64,000 bases of DNA from Streptomyces sp. S.PB5 (GCF_030403745.1 NZ_JAQMWP010000031.1:1-64000); one strand, 5' to 3'. Shown: positions 9,276 to 18,178, counted from the stretch's first letter. Notes: generated from the sequence alone by a model not told the origin. A program made the numbers and translations.

Positions 9276-10154
9276 TCAAGAAGTGGCGCGGGCGGCGGTT
9301 GCGATGAGGTGCGCGGTCGCGTGGGGGTGGGAGACGAGGACCGCGTGCGAGGCGGTGCGGATCACCTCGGTGTGAGACCCCGCGCGCTGGGCCATCGCCT
9401 GCTCGGCGGCGGGTGGGATGGCGTGGTCGGCGCCCGCGACCAGGAACCAGGAAGGAATGGTCTTCCATGCCGGCGTGCTGCTGGGTTCCTCGAAGGCGGC
9501 CAGCGCCACGGGCCGTTGCCCGGCCGCCATCAGGCGGGCCTTGCCGGCCGGTACGTCGGCGGCGAAGACCTGGCGGAAGTCCGTGGGGGTGACGTAGGCG
9601 TCCTGGCCGCCCGGGAAGGGCCGGACCGTGAGCGCCGGTGGAAGCTGGCTGCCCGGGTACTTTCCGAGGATCGCCAGGCCGGACTCGCCCTGGTCGGGTG
9701 CGAACGCGGCGATGTACACCAGGGCTTTGACATTGGGGTGGCCGACCGCGGCGTCGGTGATGACGGCGCCTCCGTAGGAGTGGCCGACCAGCACGACCGG
9801 CCCCGCGATGGTGTCCAGGACACTCGATACGTAGGCCGAGTCGCCGGCCAGACCGCGGAGCGGGTTCGCGACACCGATGACCGGGTAGCCCTGCCGCTGG
9901 AGTCGTGACGTGACCGCGTCCCAGCTCGACGAATCGGCGAACGCGCCGTGGACGAGGACCACGGTGGGCCTTGGGGTGCTCGGTGCGGTTGACTCCGTGA
10001 CCGCCTTGGCGGCGGTTGCGGCGCCGGTGGGCGTGGCGGCGGTCAGTGCCGGGATCGTGAGCAGCGCTGCGGCGACCATCGCCGGGAGCATCGGCTTCCT
10101 GCGGTGCGCGGCGCGGGCGGAAGGACGGACGGGGACGGGTTCGGTGCCTGTCAT
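9276..10154 (-). CDS. secreted alpha/beta hydrolase
   Basis: The 292-residue protein begins with a basic region and a hydrophobic stretch (about 20-47) that look like a signal peptide, with Ala-rich residues at the likely cleavage site. The hydrolase domain follows, with oxyanion motif His-Gly-Ala-Phe (69-72) and nucleophile Ser126 in Gly-His-Ser-Tyr-Gly-Gly. A conserved His is near the C-terminus (Ser-His-Ala-Val-Leu). The family resembles plant-type esterase/hydroxynitrile-lyase-like hydrolases; the substrate is unknown. The start has a GAGGAG ribosome-binding site. Gaps of 42-43 bp on either side place it inside the minus-strand hydrolase operon. Confidence 0.87.
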   Translation of the reverse strand: MTGTEPVPVRPSARAAHRRKPMLPAMVAAALLTIPALTAATPTGAATAAKAVTESTAPSTPRPTVVLVHGAFADSSSWDAVTSRLQRQGYPVIGVANPLRGLAGDSAYVSSVLDTIAGPVVLVGHSYGGAVITDAAVGHPNVKALVYIAAFAPDQGESGLAILGKYPGSQLPPALTVRPFPGGQDAYVTPTDFRQVFAADVPAGKARLMAAGQRPVALAAFEEPSSTPAWKTIPSWFLVAGADHAIPPAAEQAMAQRAGSHTEVIRTASHAVLVSHPHATAHLIATAARATS

Positions 10155-10197
10155 GGCTGTTCTCCTCGTCTTTCCCGCTCTCGCGGGGCGGTCTGAC

Positions 10198-10695
10198 TCA
10201 CAAGGACGGCGGTGGTCCGGTGACCCGCAGATGGAAGGCGTTGGCGGAGGCCACGACCGCCGCGAGATCGAACTCCGGCGGCAGGTCCCCCGCTTCGGCG
10301 ACGGGGGTGCCGTTGGCCCTGAAGTACTCCTCGATGCAGGCCGGGCTGAACAGCACCGCGATCCGCGCCCCTTCCGGCGAGCGCACCAGATGGCTGTGCG
10401 GGACGCCGCGCGGTCCGTACGCGACCTGCCCGGGCACCAGGTCGTGCCGCTGGTCGCCGATGAAGAACGTCACCTCGCCGTCGAGGAGGAACCAGACCTC
10501 CTCCTCGTCCTCGTGGACATGGTGCGGGGGCGCGTGGCCGACAGGGTCGGCGAACTCCATCAGGCTGAGCCGGTTGTCGGTCGCGGTACCGGGCAGCAGG
10601 ATCCTGGCCTGGCCGCCGAGGAACCAGAAGGGTTCGCGTTCGGCCGTAGGGGCGAGGGTCGGGAAGAACCGGGTCACCTTCGCTCCTGACGTCAT
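10198..10695 (-). CDS. cupin-domain protein, translationally coupled to upstream hydrolase
   Basis: The 165-residue cupin has His59-X-His61 with Glu65 in motif 1 and His100 in motif 2 (Val-Pro-His-Ser-His). A metal-binding, quercetinase-like or sugar-isomerase-like role is possible but not shown. The ATG overlaps the stop codon of the epoxide-hydrolase-like gene by four bases (ATGA), so the two are translated together. A much longer in-frame open region extends upstream through the hydrolase gene, but only the start at the overlap gives a proper cupin. It resembles the stand-alone cupin at 2097-2588 in size and motif order. Confidence 0.87.
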   Translation of the reverse strand: MTSGAKVTRFFPTLAPTAEREPFWFLGGQARILLPGTATDNRLSLMEFADPVGHAPPHHVHEDEEEVWFLLDGEVTFFIGDQRHDLVPGQVAYGPRGVPHSHLVRSPEGARIAVLFSPACIEEYFRANGTPVAEAGDLPPEFDLAAVVASANAFHLRVTGPPPSL

Positions 10696-11681
10696 CGGTG
10701 GTCCTCCAGGAAGTGCAGCAGCAGGTCGGTCATTTCTTCGGGGTGCTCCTCGTAGATCCAGTGGCCGGAGTCGGGTACGACGGCCGGGGTGACGTGGGTG
10801 GCGTAGTGGCGCACCTGCTTCGCGACGGACGTACCGAGGCTGCCGGAGGCGCCGATCGCGAGCACCGGCATGGAGAGGGGCTTCTTCTGGAACCGTGCGT
10901 TGTCGGCGATGTCCTGCGGGAAGGTCCTGAACCACGCGAAGCTCGCTTCGAGGCGTGCCGGGTCGCGCAGGTAGGAGGCGAAGACCTGGAGGTCGTGCGG
11001 GGTCAGGGCGTCCTTGTGTACGGCGAGGCCCCGCATGAAGCCCGATGTCCAGGTCAGCTCGCGGCCCCGGATCAGGCTCTCCGGGAGGCCGGTCTGCAGG
11101 GAGAAGAAGCCGAAGTTCCATACGCCGGGGCCGTCGGCCGTGAGCGAGGGGAACCGGTAGATGCCCTGGTCGGGGATCGGGGCCTCGCTGAGGACGAGCT
11201 TCCTGACGTTGTGCGGGTATTGCGCGGCGTAGGCGTAGGCGACCATCGTGCCGATGTCGTGGCCGACGACGTTCACGTCGTGGTCCTTGCCGAGTGACGC
11301 GAGCAGTGCGTGCAGCTTGGCGGCCATGGTCTTCTTGTCGTAGCCGGACGCCGGGGTGTCGCTGTGGCCCGCGCCGGGCAGGTCCGGGGCGATGACGGTG
11401 TAGTGCTCGGCGAGCGCGGGCATGATGCCGTGCCACTCGTACCAGGTCTGGGGGTAGCCGTGGATCAGGAGCAGGGTCGGGCCGTGGCCGCCGATCACGT
11501 AGTTGATGCCGGTTCCGGCGACCTGGGTCTTGTGTTCGCTGAAACCGGCGGGCATCTGCTCGCCGGCCGACGATGCCGGTCTGGCGGAGGCATCGGCTAT
11601 GAGGGTGGTCGTACCGAGGCCGACGGTCAGCGCGAGGACCGCGGCCGCCAGACGGCGGGATCCGGGCAGGCGGAATCTCAC
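10692..11681 (-). CDS. secreted epoxide hydrolase-like alpha/beta hydrolase
   Basis: The 329-residue protein starts with a signal peptide (basic residues, then a hydrophobic core at about 11-28). The hydrolase domain has His-Gly-Tyr-Pro at 74-77 and a nucleophile Asp142 in Val-Gly-His-Asp-Ile-Gly; an Asp in place of Ser is the mark of epoxide hydrolases and haloalkane dehalogenases. A His near the end (Asp-Ser-Gly-His-Trp) completes the triad. I chose the GTG at 11681 because GGAGGGG lies just upstream and the signal peptide begins properly there; a TTG 36 bases further upstream is open but has no good ribosome-binding site. The stop overlaps the cupin start by four bases. Confidence 0.85.
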   Translation of the reverse strand: MRFRLPGSRRLAAAVLALTVGLGTTTLIADASARPASSAGEQMPAGFSEHKTQVAGTGINYVIGGHGPTLLLIHGYPQTWYEWHGIMPALAEHYTVIAPDLPGAGHSDTPASGYDKKTMAAKLHALLASLGKDHDVNVVGHDIGTMVAYAYAAQYPHNVRKLVLSEAPIPDQGIYRFPSLTADGPGVWNFGFFSLQTGLPESLIRGRELTWTSGFMRGLAVHKDALTPHDLQVFASYLRDPARLEASFAWFRTFPQDIADNARFQKKPLSMPVLAIGASGSLGTSVAKQVRHYATHVTPAVVPDSGHWIYEEHPEEMTDLLLHFLEDHR

Positions 11682-11755
11682 TGGCCCCTCCAAGGGGTGT
11701 GGGCGGGTAATCGACAAGCAGCGATGCCGGTGGCGGCCCGTGCCCTGACGGCGGG

Positions 11756-12583
11756 TCAGAGGGACTCGACGAGGCCGCCGTCGATGATGAAGTCGGCGCC
11801 GGTGATGTTCGCCGCCGCCGGACCGGCGAGGTAGACGACGAGGTCGGCCACTTCGGACGGACGGGTGAAGCGGCCGGTCAGCGACTGGCCTGCCGCACCG
11901 CGGGCCACCTCACCGGGATCGACGCCCCGGGACGCGGCGACCGTGGCGGCGACACCGCCGGCGCCCTGCCACAGCGCCGTCTCCACCGGGCCGGGACCGA
12001 TGGTGTTCACCCGCACACCGTGCGGCCCCACTTCCTTGGACAGGGCCTTGCAGAAGTTGGTCAGCGCTGCCTTGGCCGCGCCGTAGTCGATGACCAGCGG
12101 GTCCGGCAGCCTGGCGTTGACGGAGGAGACGGTGACGATGCGTCCTGCGCCGGTGGCGAGCAGGTGGGGCAGGACGGCCCGGGTGGTGCGGACGGCGGCC
12201 ATGAGGTTGACCGTGAACGTCCACTCCCAGTCCTCGTCCGTCACACTCAGGAAGCCGTCGACCCTGGGCCGGACCGCGCCGACGTTGTTCACCAGGACGT
12301 CGACACCGCCGTGGACCGCTACGGCTTCGGCGACCAGCGCCGCCGGACCGTCGGAGGTCGCCAGGTCGACTTCCACGACGGTGAGTTCGGCACCCTGCTT
12401 CACCAGTGCGTCGAGGGCTTCGGTACGTTCCCTCGATCCGGCGACGACGCGGGAGCCGGCTGCGAGGAAAGCCTCGACCACGGCGAGTCCGATGCCGCGC
12501 CCGGCACCGGTGACCACGACGGTCCGTCCGGCGAGACCCGCGCCGGCACCGGGGTCTGCGGTGCCCGGGGAGGTCGATGTCAT
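11756..12583 (-). CDS. short-chain dehydrogenase/reductase (SDR)
   Basis: The 275-residue classical SDR has the nucleotide-binding Thr-Gly-Ala-Gly-Arg-Gly-Ile-Gly at residues 25-32, an Asn-Asn-Val-Gly at 99-102, an active-site serine near 153 and the catalytic Tyr167-X-X-X-Lys171. It will reduce or oxidise a carbonyl/alcohol using NAD(P). Its ATG overlaps the stop of the upstream hydrolase by four bases, so both are translated together. The next gene downstream (epoxide hydrolase-like) starts 74 bases away. It belongs to the 13.4-8.4 kb minus-strand run; the substrate is unknown. Confidence 0.9.
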   Translation of the reverse strand: MTSTSPGTADPGAGAGLAGRTVVVTGAGRGIGLAVVEAFLAAGSRVVAGSRERTEALDALVKQGAELTVVEVDLATSDGPAALVAEAVAVHGGVDVLVNNVGAVRPRVDGFLSVTDEDWEWTFTVNLMAAVRTTRAVLPHLLATGAGRIVTVSSVNARLPDPLVIDYGAAKAALTNFCKALSKEVGPHGVRVNTIGPGPVETALWQGAGGVAATVAASRGVDPGEVARGAAGQSLTGRFTRPSEVADLVVYLAGPAAANITGADFIIDGGLVESL

Positions 12584-13389
12584 CGTGCCGTCTCCGGACT
12601 GCGCTGCCGCAGCCAGGTCAGCACGGTGTCCGCGACCTCCTGCCAGCCGCCGTCGACCGTCAGGGAGTGCCCGCGGTCGGGGAAGTTGATGATGTCGGTG
12701 ACGGCCTCGGAGTGCCGGTACTGCTTGAGGGTGGCCCGGGTGACGACCTCGGGGACCGTGTGATCCTTGCCGCCGGAGATGAGCAGCAGGGGGCCGCGTC
12801 CGTTGTTGTCCGTGTCGACCTTCGCGGGCGAGTGGGGGTTGAAGTTGGCGGCGGCGGCCTCGTAGAGCGGCTTGCCCGGCGCGGGGATGGTCCAGCGCTC
12901 GTACAGGGCCGCCGATTCCTCCTCCGCGATGGCGTTGCCGAAAGCGAACCGGAACTGCTCCGGGGTCAGGGAGACCGACCGGCGCTTGTTGGCCGGGTTC
13001 TTGAAGACCGGGAGCGTCGCCTTCAGTGCGGACAGCGGCAGAGGCAGAACGCCCTTGATCTGTGCGGCGTCGATCGCGACCGCGGCGGCGGCCCGGTCCT
13101 GGCCGAGCAGCTTCTGGGCGATCATCCCGCCGAAGGAGTGACCGATCACGATGGGCCGGGCGGGCAGGGTCTCGATGAGGGCCGCGTAGTGCTCCACGAC
13201 GTCATCGATGCCGTATCCGGCGACGCTCTCGGGGTTCTGGCGCGCCTCCTCGACGGTGTCGGGGTCACCGGGCCACCCGGGCGCGGAAGGGTCGTAGCCC
13301 TCCGCGCGGAACAGATCGATCCACGGTCGCCAGGAGGTGCTGTGCAGCCAAAGGCCGTGGATGAAGACCACGGGAAGCGGGACGGTCAT
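12580..13389 (-). CDS. alpha/beta hydrolase, first gene of the hydrolase run
   Basis: The 269-residue cytosolic hydrolase has the oxyanion motif His-Gly-Leu-Trp (11-14), nucleophile Ser85 in Ile-Gly-His-Ser-Phe-Gly-Gly, an Asp in Gly-Gly-Lys-Asp-His and a His in Asp-Arg-Gly-His-Ser. An AGAGAGG ribosome-binding site precedes the ATG. It is the most upstream gene of the minus-strand run, so its promoter should lie in the 396-bp gap before 13786, where a 13-bp dyad is present. Its stop overlaps the SDR start by four bases. Confidence 0.88.
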   Translation of the reverse strand: MTVPLPVVFIHGLWLHSTSWRPWIDLFRAEGYDPSAPGWPGDPDTVEEARQNPESVAGYGIDDVVEHYAALIETLPARPIVIGHSFGGMIAQKLLGQDRAAAAVAIDAAQIKGVLPLPLSALKATLPVFKNPANKRRSVSLTPEQFRFAFGNAIAEEESAALYERWTIPAPGKPLYEAAAANFNPHSPAKVDTDNNGRGPLLLISGGKDHTVPEVVTRATLKQYRHSEAVTDIINFPDRGHSLTVDGGWQEVADTVLTWLRQRSPETAR

Positions 13390-13785
13390 GGCTGGGCCTC
13401 TCTTGTGTGGGTGTGCTGACCCGGCATGCGCCCACGAAACCCGAACCCCCGCCGCACTCGCACCGGGGTGACACCCCAGTGGTTCACGGTCGGAGAAGGT
13501 GTTCGGTTGCGGGGGCCCGGATTCGCGTGAGCCCCCGTACGCTTCCCGCCTCGCAGCCTGGAAGACGCGCCGTCAGCTCGCCACTTGGATCCTTCTGTGA
13601 CCGCGGTGTCCGGTGACGGTGCTGATATCGGCCAGAGGCCGGGCAGCCAGTGCCACAGGACCGGGCTGCGGCCACTTGGGACAAGCCGTTCTCGGCTGGC
13701 GGAAAGCACGGCCGCGCGGCCTCCGAGTGACCCCTACGGGAACGTCAGCAGAATGAGACGTCGAAGAGGTACCTGGCCCCTCGGG
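13390..13785. other. gene-free interval with likely promoter of the hydrolase run
   Basis: About 396 bp between the minus-strand hydrolase start and the end of the quinone oxidoreductase. Open frames here have no recognisable protein content. A short dyad (13465-13477) is the only structure I see. Confidence 0.5.
13465..13477. promoter_or_regulatory. 13-bp dyad, possible operator of the hydrolase run
   Basis: GGGGTG-A-CACCCC is a perfect inverted repeat about 76 bp upstream of the first hydrolase start. It could be a repressor site, but short GC dyads are common in this DNA. Confidence 0.3.
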
Positions 13786-14739
13786 CTACGGCACCAGGAC
13801 GATCTTTCCGGTCGTGTGGCCGGTCCTGATCTGGTGATGGGCGGCTGCGGCTTCCCGAAGCGGATAGCTGCCGGCGACCAGGACGCGCAGTCGCTCGGCC
13901 CGCGCGGCCTCGGTGAGTTGCAGGCGGGCGGCGTCGCGGATGTCCGTGCCCGGATCCGCGCCGGGAGCGCCGCCGAGGAGCTTGATGCCGACCTGCGCCC
14001 CGCGGGCGAAACCGGCGATGGTCGCGATGCGGGAACGGTCGGCGACGAGTTCCACGGAGACATCCACCGCCTCGTCGGTGCCCACCAGATCGGCCGCCGC
14101 GTCGAGGCCCTCCGGCGCCACCGCGCGAACCCGGTCAGCCAGGCCCGCCCCGTAGGCGATCGGGATCGCTCCCAGCTCACGCAACAGGTCGTGCTTGGCG
14201 GGGCCGGCCGTGCCCAGGACCGTGGCACCGCGGGCCGCCGCCAGCTGAACGGCCATCAAGCCGACTCCTCCGGCCGCGCCGTGGATCAGCACCGTCTCGT
14301 CCTTGCCCAGGCCGATCGCCTCAAGCACGTGCACAGCGGTGACACCGGCGGCCATCAGCCCGCCGGCCTGCTCCCAGGACAGGTTGGCAGGCTTCGGGAC
14401 CACCGCTGAGCCCGGGACGACGAGTTCGGCGGCATACGCGCCGGACGCGCGATAGGCGATCACCTCATCGCCGACCTCGATCGGACCTGCGGGACCGGTC
14501 GCGTCGGCGCCGACCGCGGTCACCACACCGGCCGCCTCGACGCCGAGCCGCATCGGCAGGTTCGCCGGATCGGTTCCGAAGGCGCCGCTGTACACCTTGG
14601 TGTCGAACGGGTTGACGCCCGCGGCACGGACCGCGATGCGCACCTGCCCCCGCCCGGCATCCGGAACGGCCTCGTCGATCACCGACAGCACCTCGGGACC
14701 GCCGTACGCACTTGCCACGACCGCTTGCACTTCGCTCAT
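13786..14739 (-). CDS. zinc-independent quinone oxidoreductase (MDR family)
   Basis: The 317-residue protein is a medium-chain reductase of the NADPH:quinone oxidoreductase type: a GroES-like N-terminal half with Gly-Val-Asn-Pro (41-44), then a Rossmann domain with Gly-Ala-Ala-Gly-Gly-Val-Gly at 154-160. The structural and catalytic zinc cysteines are absent, as expected for the zinc-free branch. It probably reduces quinones or enones with NADPH in the cytosol. I prefer the ATG at 14739; a TTG 27 bases upstream is also open but unlikely. It ends in the gap before the hydrolase run and lies 85 bp downstream of the ABC permease gene end. Confidence 0.88.
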   Translation of the reverse strand: MSEVQAVVASAYGGPEVLSVIDEAVPDAGRGQVRIAVRAAGVNPFDTKVYSGAFGTDPANLPMRLGVEAAGVVTAVGADATGPAGPIEVGDEVIAYRASGAYAAELVVPGSAVVPKPANLSWEQAGGLMAAGVTAVHVLEAIGLGKDETVLIHGAAGGVGLMAVQLAAARGATVLGTAGPAKHDLLRELGAIPIAYGAGLADRVRAVAPEGLDAAADLVGTDEAVDVSVELVADRSRIATIAGFARGAQVGIKLLGGAPGADPGTDIRDAARLQLTEAARAERLRVLVAGSYPLREAAAAHHQIRTGHTTGKIVLVP

Positions 14740-14824
14740 GTCGGCACAACCTGACGTCGGAGGCAACCATTCCCACGCTGCGCGGCCGTCCCCTCTGCTC
14801 CCCCTCGCGTGATCTCGTCTCCCT

Positions 14825-15727
14825 TCACTTGCCGAAGCCCGCCGTGAGTCCGCCGATGAGCTGGCGGCGGCCGAGGACGTAGAGCGCCAGGATCGGCAGT
14901 GTGGACAGGACGACCGCGGCGAGGATCGCGGGGATGTTGATGGTGAACTCGCCCTGGAAGCTCCACACGAACAGCGGCAGGACCCGCTTGTCGGGGCTCT
15001 GGGTGAGGATCAGCGGGAAGAGGAAGCCGTTCCACACGTTCAGGGCGTCATAGATCGTGACCGTGATCAGGGCGGGGCGCGACAACGGCAGCGCCAGACT
15101 GAGCAGCATCCTCCAGTGGCCCGCGCCGTCGGCGCGCATGGACTCGTACAGCTCGTCGGGGATGTCCCGCAGGAAGTTGACGAGGATGATCACCGTGAGC
15201 GGGATGGCGAACGCCGCCGAGGGCAGCACGATGGCGAGGAGGGTGTCGTACATCTGCGCCTTGGCGATCAGGTAGTACACCGGGATGATCGTGGCCTGCA
15301 GCGGGATGGCGAGGCCCAGCAGGAAGACGCTGAAGGCCCAGCGCAGGGCCCGGCTGGTGCCACGGACGATGGCGTACGCGGCCAGGAAGGACACCCCGAG
15401 GGTCAGCAGTGTCGCGCCGACGGTGACCAGGAGGCTGTTGAGGAGGTAGTGGGTGAACCCGTTGTCCCAGACCAGGCGGTAGTTGTCCAGGGTCGGGCTG
15501 GTCGGCAGGGCGAGCGGGTTGGCGTCGAAGAAGCCCTCGCGGGTGCGCAGGCTGGTGACGACGACCCAGTAGACCGGGACGAGGACGATCACCAGCCAGA
15601 GCGCGCCGCCCAGGGCGCCGAGGGGGTTCGTGCGCCGCAGCCGGGCAAGACGGCCGGGGGCCGCCGCGGGCGCCGGTGTCACACGTGACGCGGGATCGGC
15701 GGTCGGGGCGTGGGAGAGCGTGGACAT
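14825..15727 (-). CDS. sugar ABC transporter permease (MalG-type)
   Basis: The 300-residue membrane protein has about six transmembrane segments and the EAA loop of MalG-type permeases (Glu-Ser-Met-Arg-Ala-Asp-Gly-Ala-Gly near residue 205). It pairs with the adjacent permease to form the channel of a carbohydrate importer. The start is inside a long open frame that runs on upstream; the ATG at 15727 is chosen because it shares one base with the stop of the upstream permease (TGATG), giving tight coupling. No ATPase gene is present, as usual in Streptomyces, where a shared MsiK-type ATPase serves many such importers (family knowledge). Confidence 0.93.
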   Translation of the reverse strand: MSTLSHAPTADPASRVTPAPAAAPGRLARLRRTNPLGALGGALWLVIVLVPVYWVVVTSLRTREGFFDANPLALPTSPTLDNYRLVWDNGFTHYLLNSLLVTVGATLLTLGVSFLAAYAIVRGTSRALRWAFSVFLLGLAIPLQATIIPVYYLIAKAQMYDTLLAIVLPSAAFAIPLTVIILVNFLRDIPDELYESMRADGAGHWRMLLSLALPLSRPALITVTIYDALNVWNGFLFPLILTQSPDKRVLPLFVWSFQGEFTINIPAILAAVVLSTLPILALYVLGRRQLIGGLTAGFGK

Positions 15728-16626
15728 CACATACCTGCCTGCTGGCTGCGCATCCGGTTGAAGCCGGAGAAGCGGAGAAGGGCGAGGGAGAGGAGAAGGC
15801 CTGCCACCACGAGCACGACCGAGATGGCGCTGGCCAGGCCCATCTCGTTGCTCTGGAAGCCGGTGATGTACATGTCCAGCGGCAGGATGCGGGTGGCGTA
15901 GCCGGGGCCGCCGCCGGTGAGGACGAAGACCAGGTCGAAGTAGGTGAGCGAGCCGACCACCATCAGGGTCGAGGAGGTGACGATGGTGTAGCGCAGTTGG
16001 GGCAGGGTGATGTGCCAGAACTGTTTGATGCGGCCCGCGCCGTCGATCGACGCCGCCTCGTAGAGGGATGCCGGGATCTGCCGGGCGCCCGCCTGGTAGA
16101 GCAGTGTGTGGAAGGGCACGAACTGCCAGGCGATGACGAACACCACCGCGTAGAAGGCGAGTTGGGGGTTGCCGAGCCAGTCCTGACCGAGGATCGGCAG
16201 GTTGAGGGCCGCGCCCAGGCCGAAGTTGGGGTCGAGGAGGTTCTTGAAGATGACGGCGACGGCGGCCGTGGAGATCAGCAGCGGGACGAAGTACAGGACG
16301 GCGAACAGGGAGCGGTAGCGCTGTTTGCCTGCCACGAAGACGCCCAGCAGGAGACTGATCGGGGTCTGGACGACCCAGGAGAACACCATGAGCTTCGCGG
16401 TGAGCCAGAGGGCGTTCCGGGTGACCGAACTGGTCAGTGCCTCGTGCCAGTTGTCGGTTTCGGCCCAGGCGGGGCCGCCCAGTCCGTCCCAGTGGGTGAA
16501 GCTGAGGTAGACGACGATCCCCATCGGCACGAGCGCGAAGAGGGCGAAGAGCAGCAGTGCGGGCAGGGCCATGAGGAAGGGCGCGCCGTCCCGCCGGGCG
16601 GGCACGGAGACCTTGGCGGTGCTCAC
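15727..16626 (-). CDS. sugar ABC transporter permease (MalF-type)
   Basis: The 299-residue protein has about six membrane spans and the EAA motif (Glu-Ala-Ala-Ser-Ile-Asp-Gly-Ala-Gly) that docks to the ATPase. It is the MalF-like partner of the next permease. The gene overlaps the binding-protein gene by four bases upstream and shares one base with the MalG-like gene downstream, so the three form one operon. Confidence 0.93.
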   Translation of the reverse strand: MSTAKVSVPARRDGAPFLMALPALLLFALFALVPMGIVVYLSFTHWDGLGGPAWAETDNWHEALTSSVTRNALWLTAKLMVFSWVVQTPISLLLGVFVAGKQRYRSLFAVLYFVPLLISTAAVAVIFKNLLDPNFGLGAALNLPILGQDWLGNPQLAFYAVVFVIAWQFVPFHTLLYQAGARQIPASLYEAASIDGAGRIKQFWHITLPQLRYTIVTSSTLMVVGSLTYFDLVFVLTGGGPGYATRILPLDMYITGFQSNEMGLASAISVVLVVAGLLLSLALLRFSGFNRMRSQQAGM

Positions 16627-17942
16627 TTCGCCGCCGCCTTGTCCATCTGTGCGCAGAACTGCTCCGGGCTGATCTGGCCGAGGAAGAGCTGGTCGAGGTG
16701 GGTGAGCAGCTCGTTGCCGAGTTCGGGGCTGAGCGCCTGGTCCCAGGAGAGCTGGAAGTTCTTCGCGTCACGGGTCAGGTTGTAGACGTACGACGACCAG
16801 TCCGCGTTGGCCGACGCCTTGATCTTGGCGTCCAGGTCCTTGACCGGCGGCACGTCACCGTTCTTGAGGAGGTTGTCGACGTAGGTGTCGTTGTAGACGC
16901 CGTCCTTGAGATACGACACCGCCGTCTTGCGTTCCTTCGCGCTCGCCTGCGCGGACACGGAGAAGAAGTTGGCCGTGTTGCCGACGATGTTCGTCGGGTC
17001 GCCCTTGCCTCCGGTGACGGCCGGGAAGCCGGTCCAGCCGAGCTTGCCCTCGGAGACGAACGCCGGGGAGCCTGTGTTGATGGTGCCGTAGCCCCAGCTG
17101 CCCTGGAGGATCATCGCGGCCTTGCCGGTGTACAGCTGGGCCTCGGCCTGGCCGGTGTCGGCGGAGACCGAGGCGAAGCCCTTGGCGAAGCCGCCCGCGT
17201 CGACGAGCTGCTCGATCATACGAGTGGCTTCGAGGACGGCGGGGGCGGACCAGGCGCCCTTCTTGCCGGCCGCGATGTCCGCGAAGGTGTCGGGTCCGCC
17301 GACGCGGTCGACGAGGTACTCCAGCCACATCAGGTCCGGCCACTTGGACGCACCGCCCATGGAGATCGGAGCGATGCCCTGGGCTTTCAGCTTCTTCACC
17401 AGCGCGAGCAGGTCGTCCCAGGTCTTCGGCGGCTGAGCGCCCGCCTTCTGCAAGAGGTCCTTGTTGTAGTACAGGACCACGGGCTGCACGCCGTTGACGG
17501 GAACGCCGTAGACCTGGCCGCCGAAGGTCGCGGACTTGAGCACCGAGGGGAAGATGCGGTTCTTCCAGGCGGGGTCGGCGTCGAGATCCGGAGTGAGGTC
17601 GGCGACCTTCCCGGCGTCGACGTAGCTCTTCAGCCCGCCGCCGCCCCAGTTCTCGAACAGGATGGGGCCGTTGCCCGCACCGACGGCCGTGCGCAGCTTC
17701 TGCTTGTAGGGGTCGTTCTGGAAGAACTGGTAGGTGATCTTGCTGTCCGGCCGGTCCTTGTTCCACTGCGTGGCCGAGGCTCGGAAGGTGGCCTCGGAGC
17801 CCTGGGTCAGCGCCCAGGCCAGCGTTCCGTCTCCGCCGGCCCCGCCGACGGCACGTCCGCTGCTGCCGCAGGCGGCGATGGTGAGCGTGAGTGTTACCGC
17901 CGATGCGGTGATGAGGGCGCGGCGAGGCATTCTCGGGGTCAT
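16623..17942 (-). CDS. extracellular sugar-binding lipoprotein of ABC transporter
   Basis: The 439-residue protein has a type II signal peptide with a lipobox ending at Cys25 (Thr-Ile-Ala-Ala-Cys), after which Gly/Ser-rich sequence begins. The rest is a cluster-B solute-binding protein (SBP family 1) with many aromatic residues for sugar stacking. It captures an oligosaccharide outside the cell and hands it to the two permeases. GAAGGAG precedes the ATG. Divergent from the LacI gene 236 bp away. Given the linked intracellular GH3 enzyme, a cello-, gluco- or xylo-oligosaccharide is the probable ligand. Confidence 0.93.
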   Translation of the reverse strand: MTPRMPRRALITASAVTLTLTIAACGSSGRAVGGAGGDGTLAWALTQGSEATFRASATQWNKDRPDSKITYQFFQNDPYKQKLRTAVGAGNGPILFENWGGGGLKSYVDAGKVADLTPDLDADPAWKNRIFPSVLKSATFGGQVYGVPVNGVQPVVLYYNKDLLQKAGAQPPKTWDDLLALVKKLKAQGIAPISMGGASKWPDLMWLEYLVDRVGGPDTFADIAAGKKGAWSAPAVLEATRMIEQLVDAGGFAKGFASVSADTGQAEAQLYTGKAAMILQGSWGYGTINTGSPAFVSEGKLGWTGFPAVTGGKGDPTNIVGNTANFFSVSAQASAKERKTAVSYLKDGVYNDTYVDNLLKNGDVPPVKDLDAKIKASANADWSSYVYNLTRDAKNFQLSWDQALSPELGNELLTHLDQLFLGQISPEQFCAQMDKAAAK

Positions 17943-18019
17943 CTTGAGCTCCTTCGGCTCTTCAGAGGTTCGATCACGCCGGACGGCTCGTCGGCTCGTC
18001 GGATGCGGTGAAGCACGGC

Positions 18020-18033
18020 TCGAAAATTTTCGA
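18020..18033. promoter_or_regulatory. perfect 14-bp palindrome, likely LacI-family operator
   Basis: TCGAAAATTTTCGA is identical on both strands and AT-rich in very GC-rich DNA. It lies 78 bp before the binding-protein start and 146 bp before the LacI start, where an operator for the adjacent regulator would be expected. Confidence 0.7.
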
Positions 18034-18178
18034 AACCTCTGCGTTTTCTGGCCGACAAGTTAGGTGCGTCATAGCCGAGGGTCAAGAGGCCGGAAGCGAG
18101 CATTTTTCATCGCCATGACCCCTTGGAACCCTGCGAAAGATTGCGCTACCGTCCCCGTAAAAGAGCGAAAGGACCAGC

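Noticed and set aside
10198..11436. A long form of the cupin gene fused to an N-terminal extension
   Set aside because: The extension is an Arg/Pro-rich shadow of the hydrolase gene. The cupin starts at the ATGA overlap.
14825..16771. A single 648-codon reading frame covering both permease genes
   Set aside because: Only the part from 15727 down codes for a permease; the rest is out of frame with the clear MalF-type gene on the same strand.
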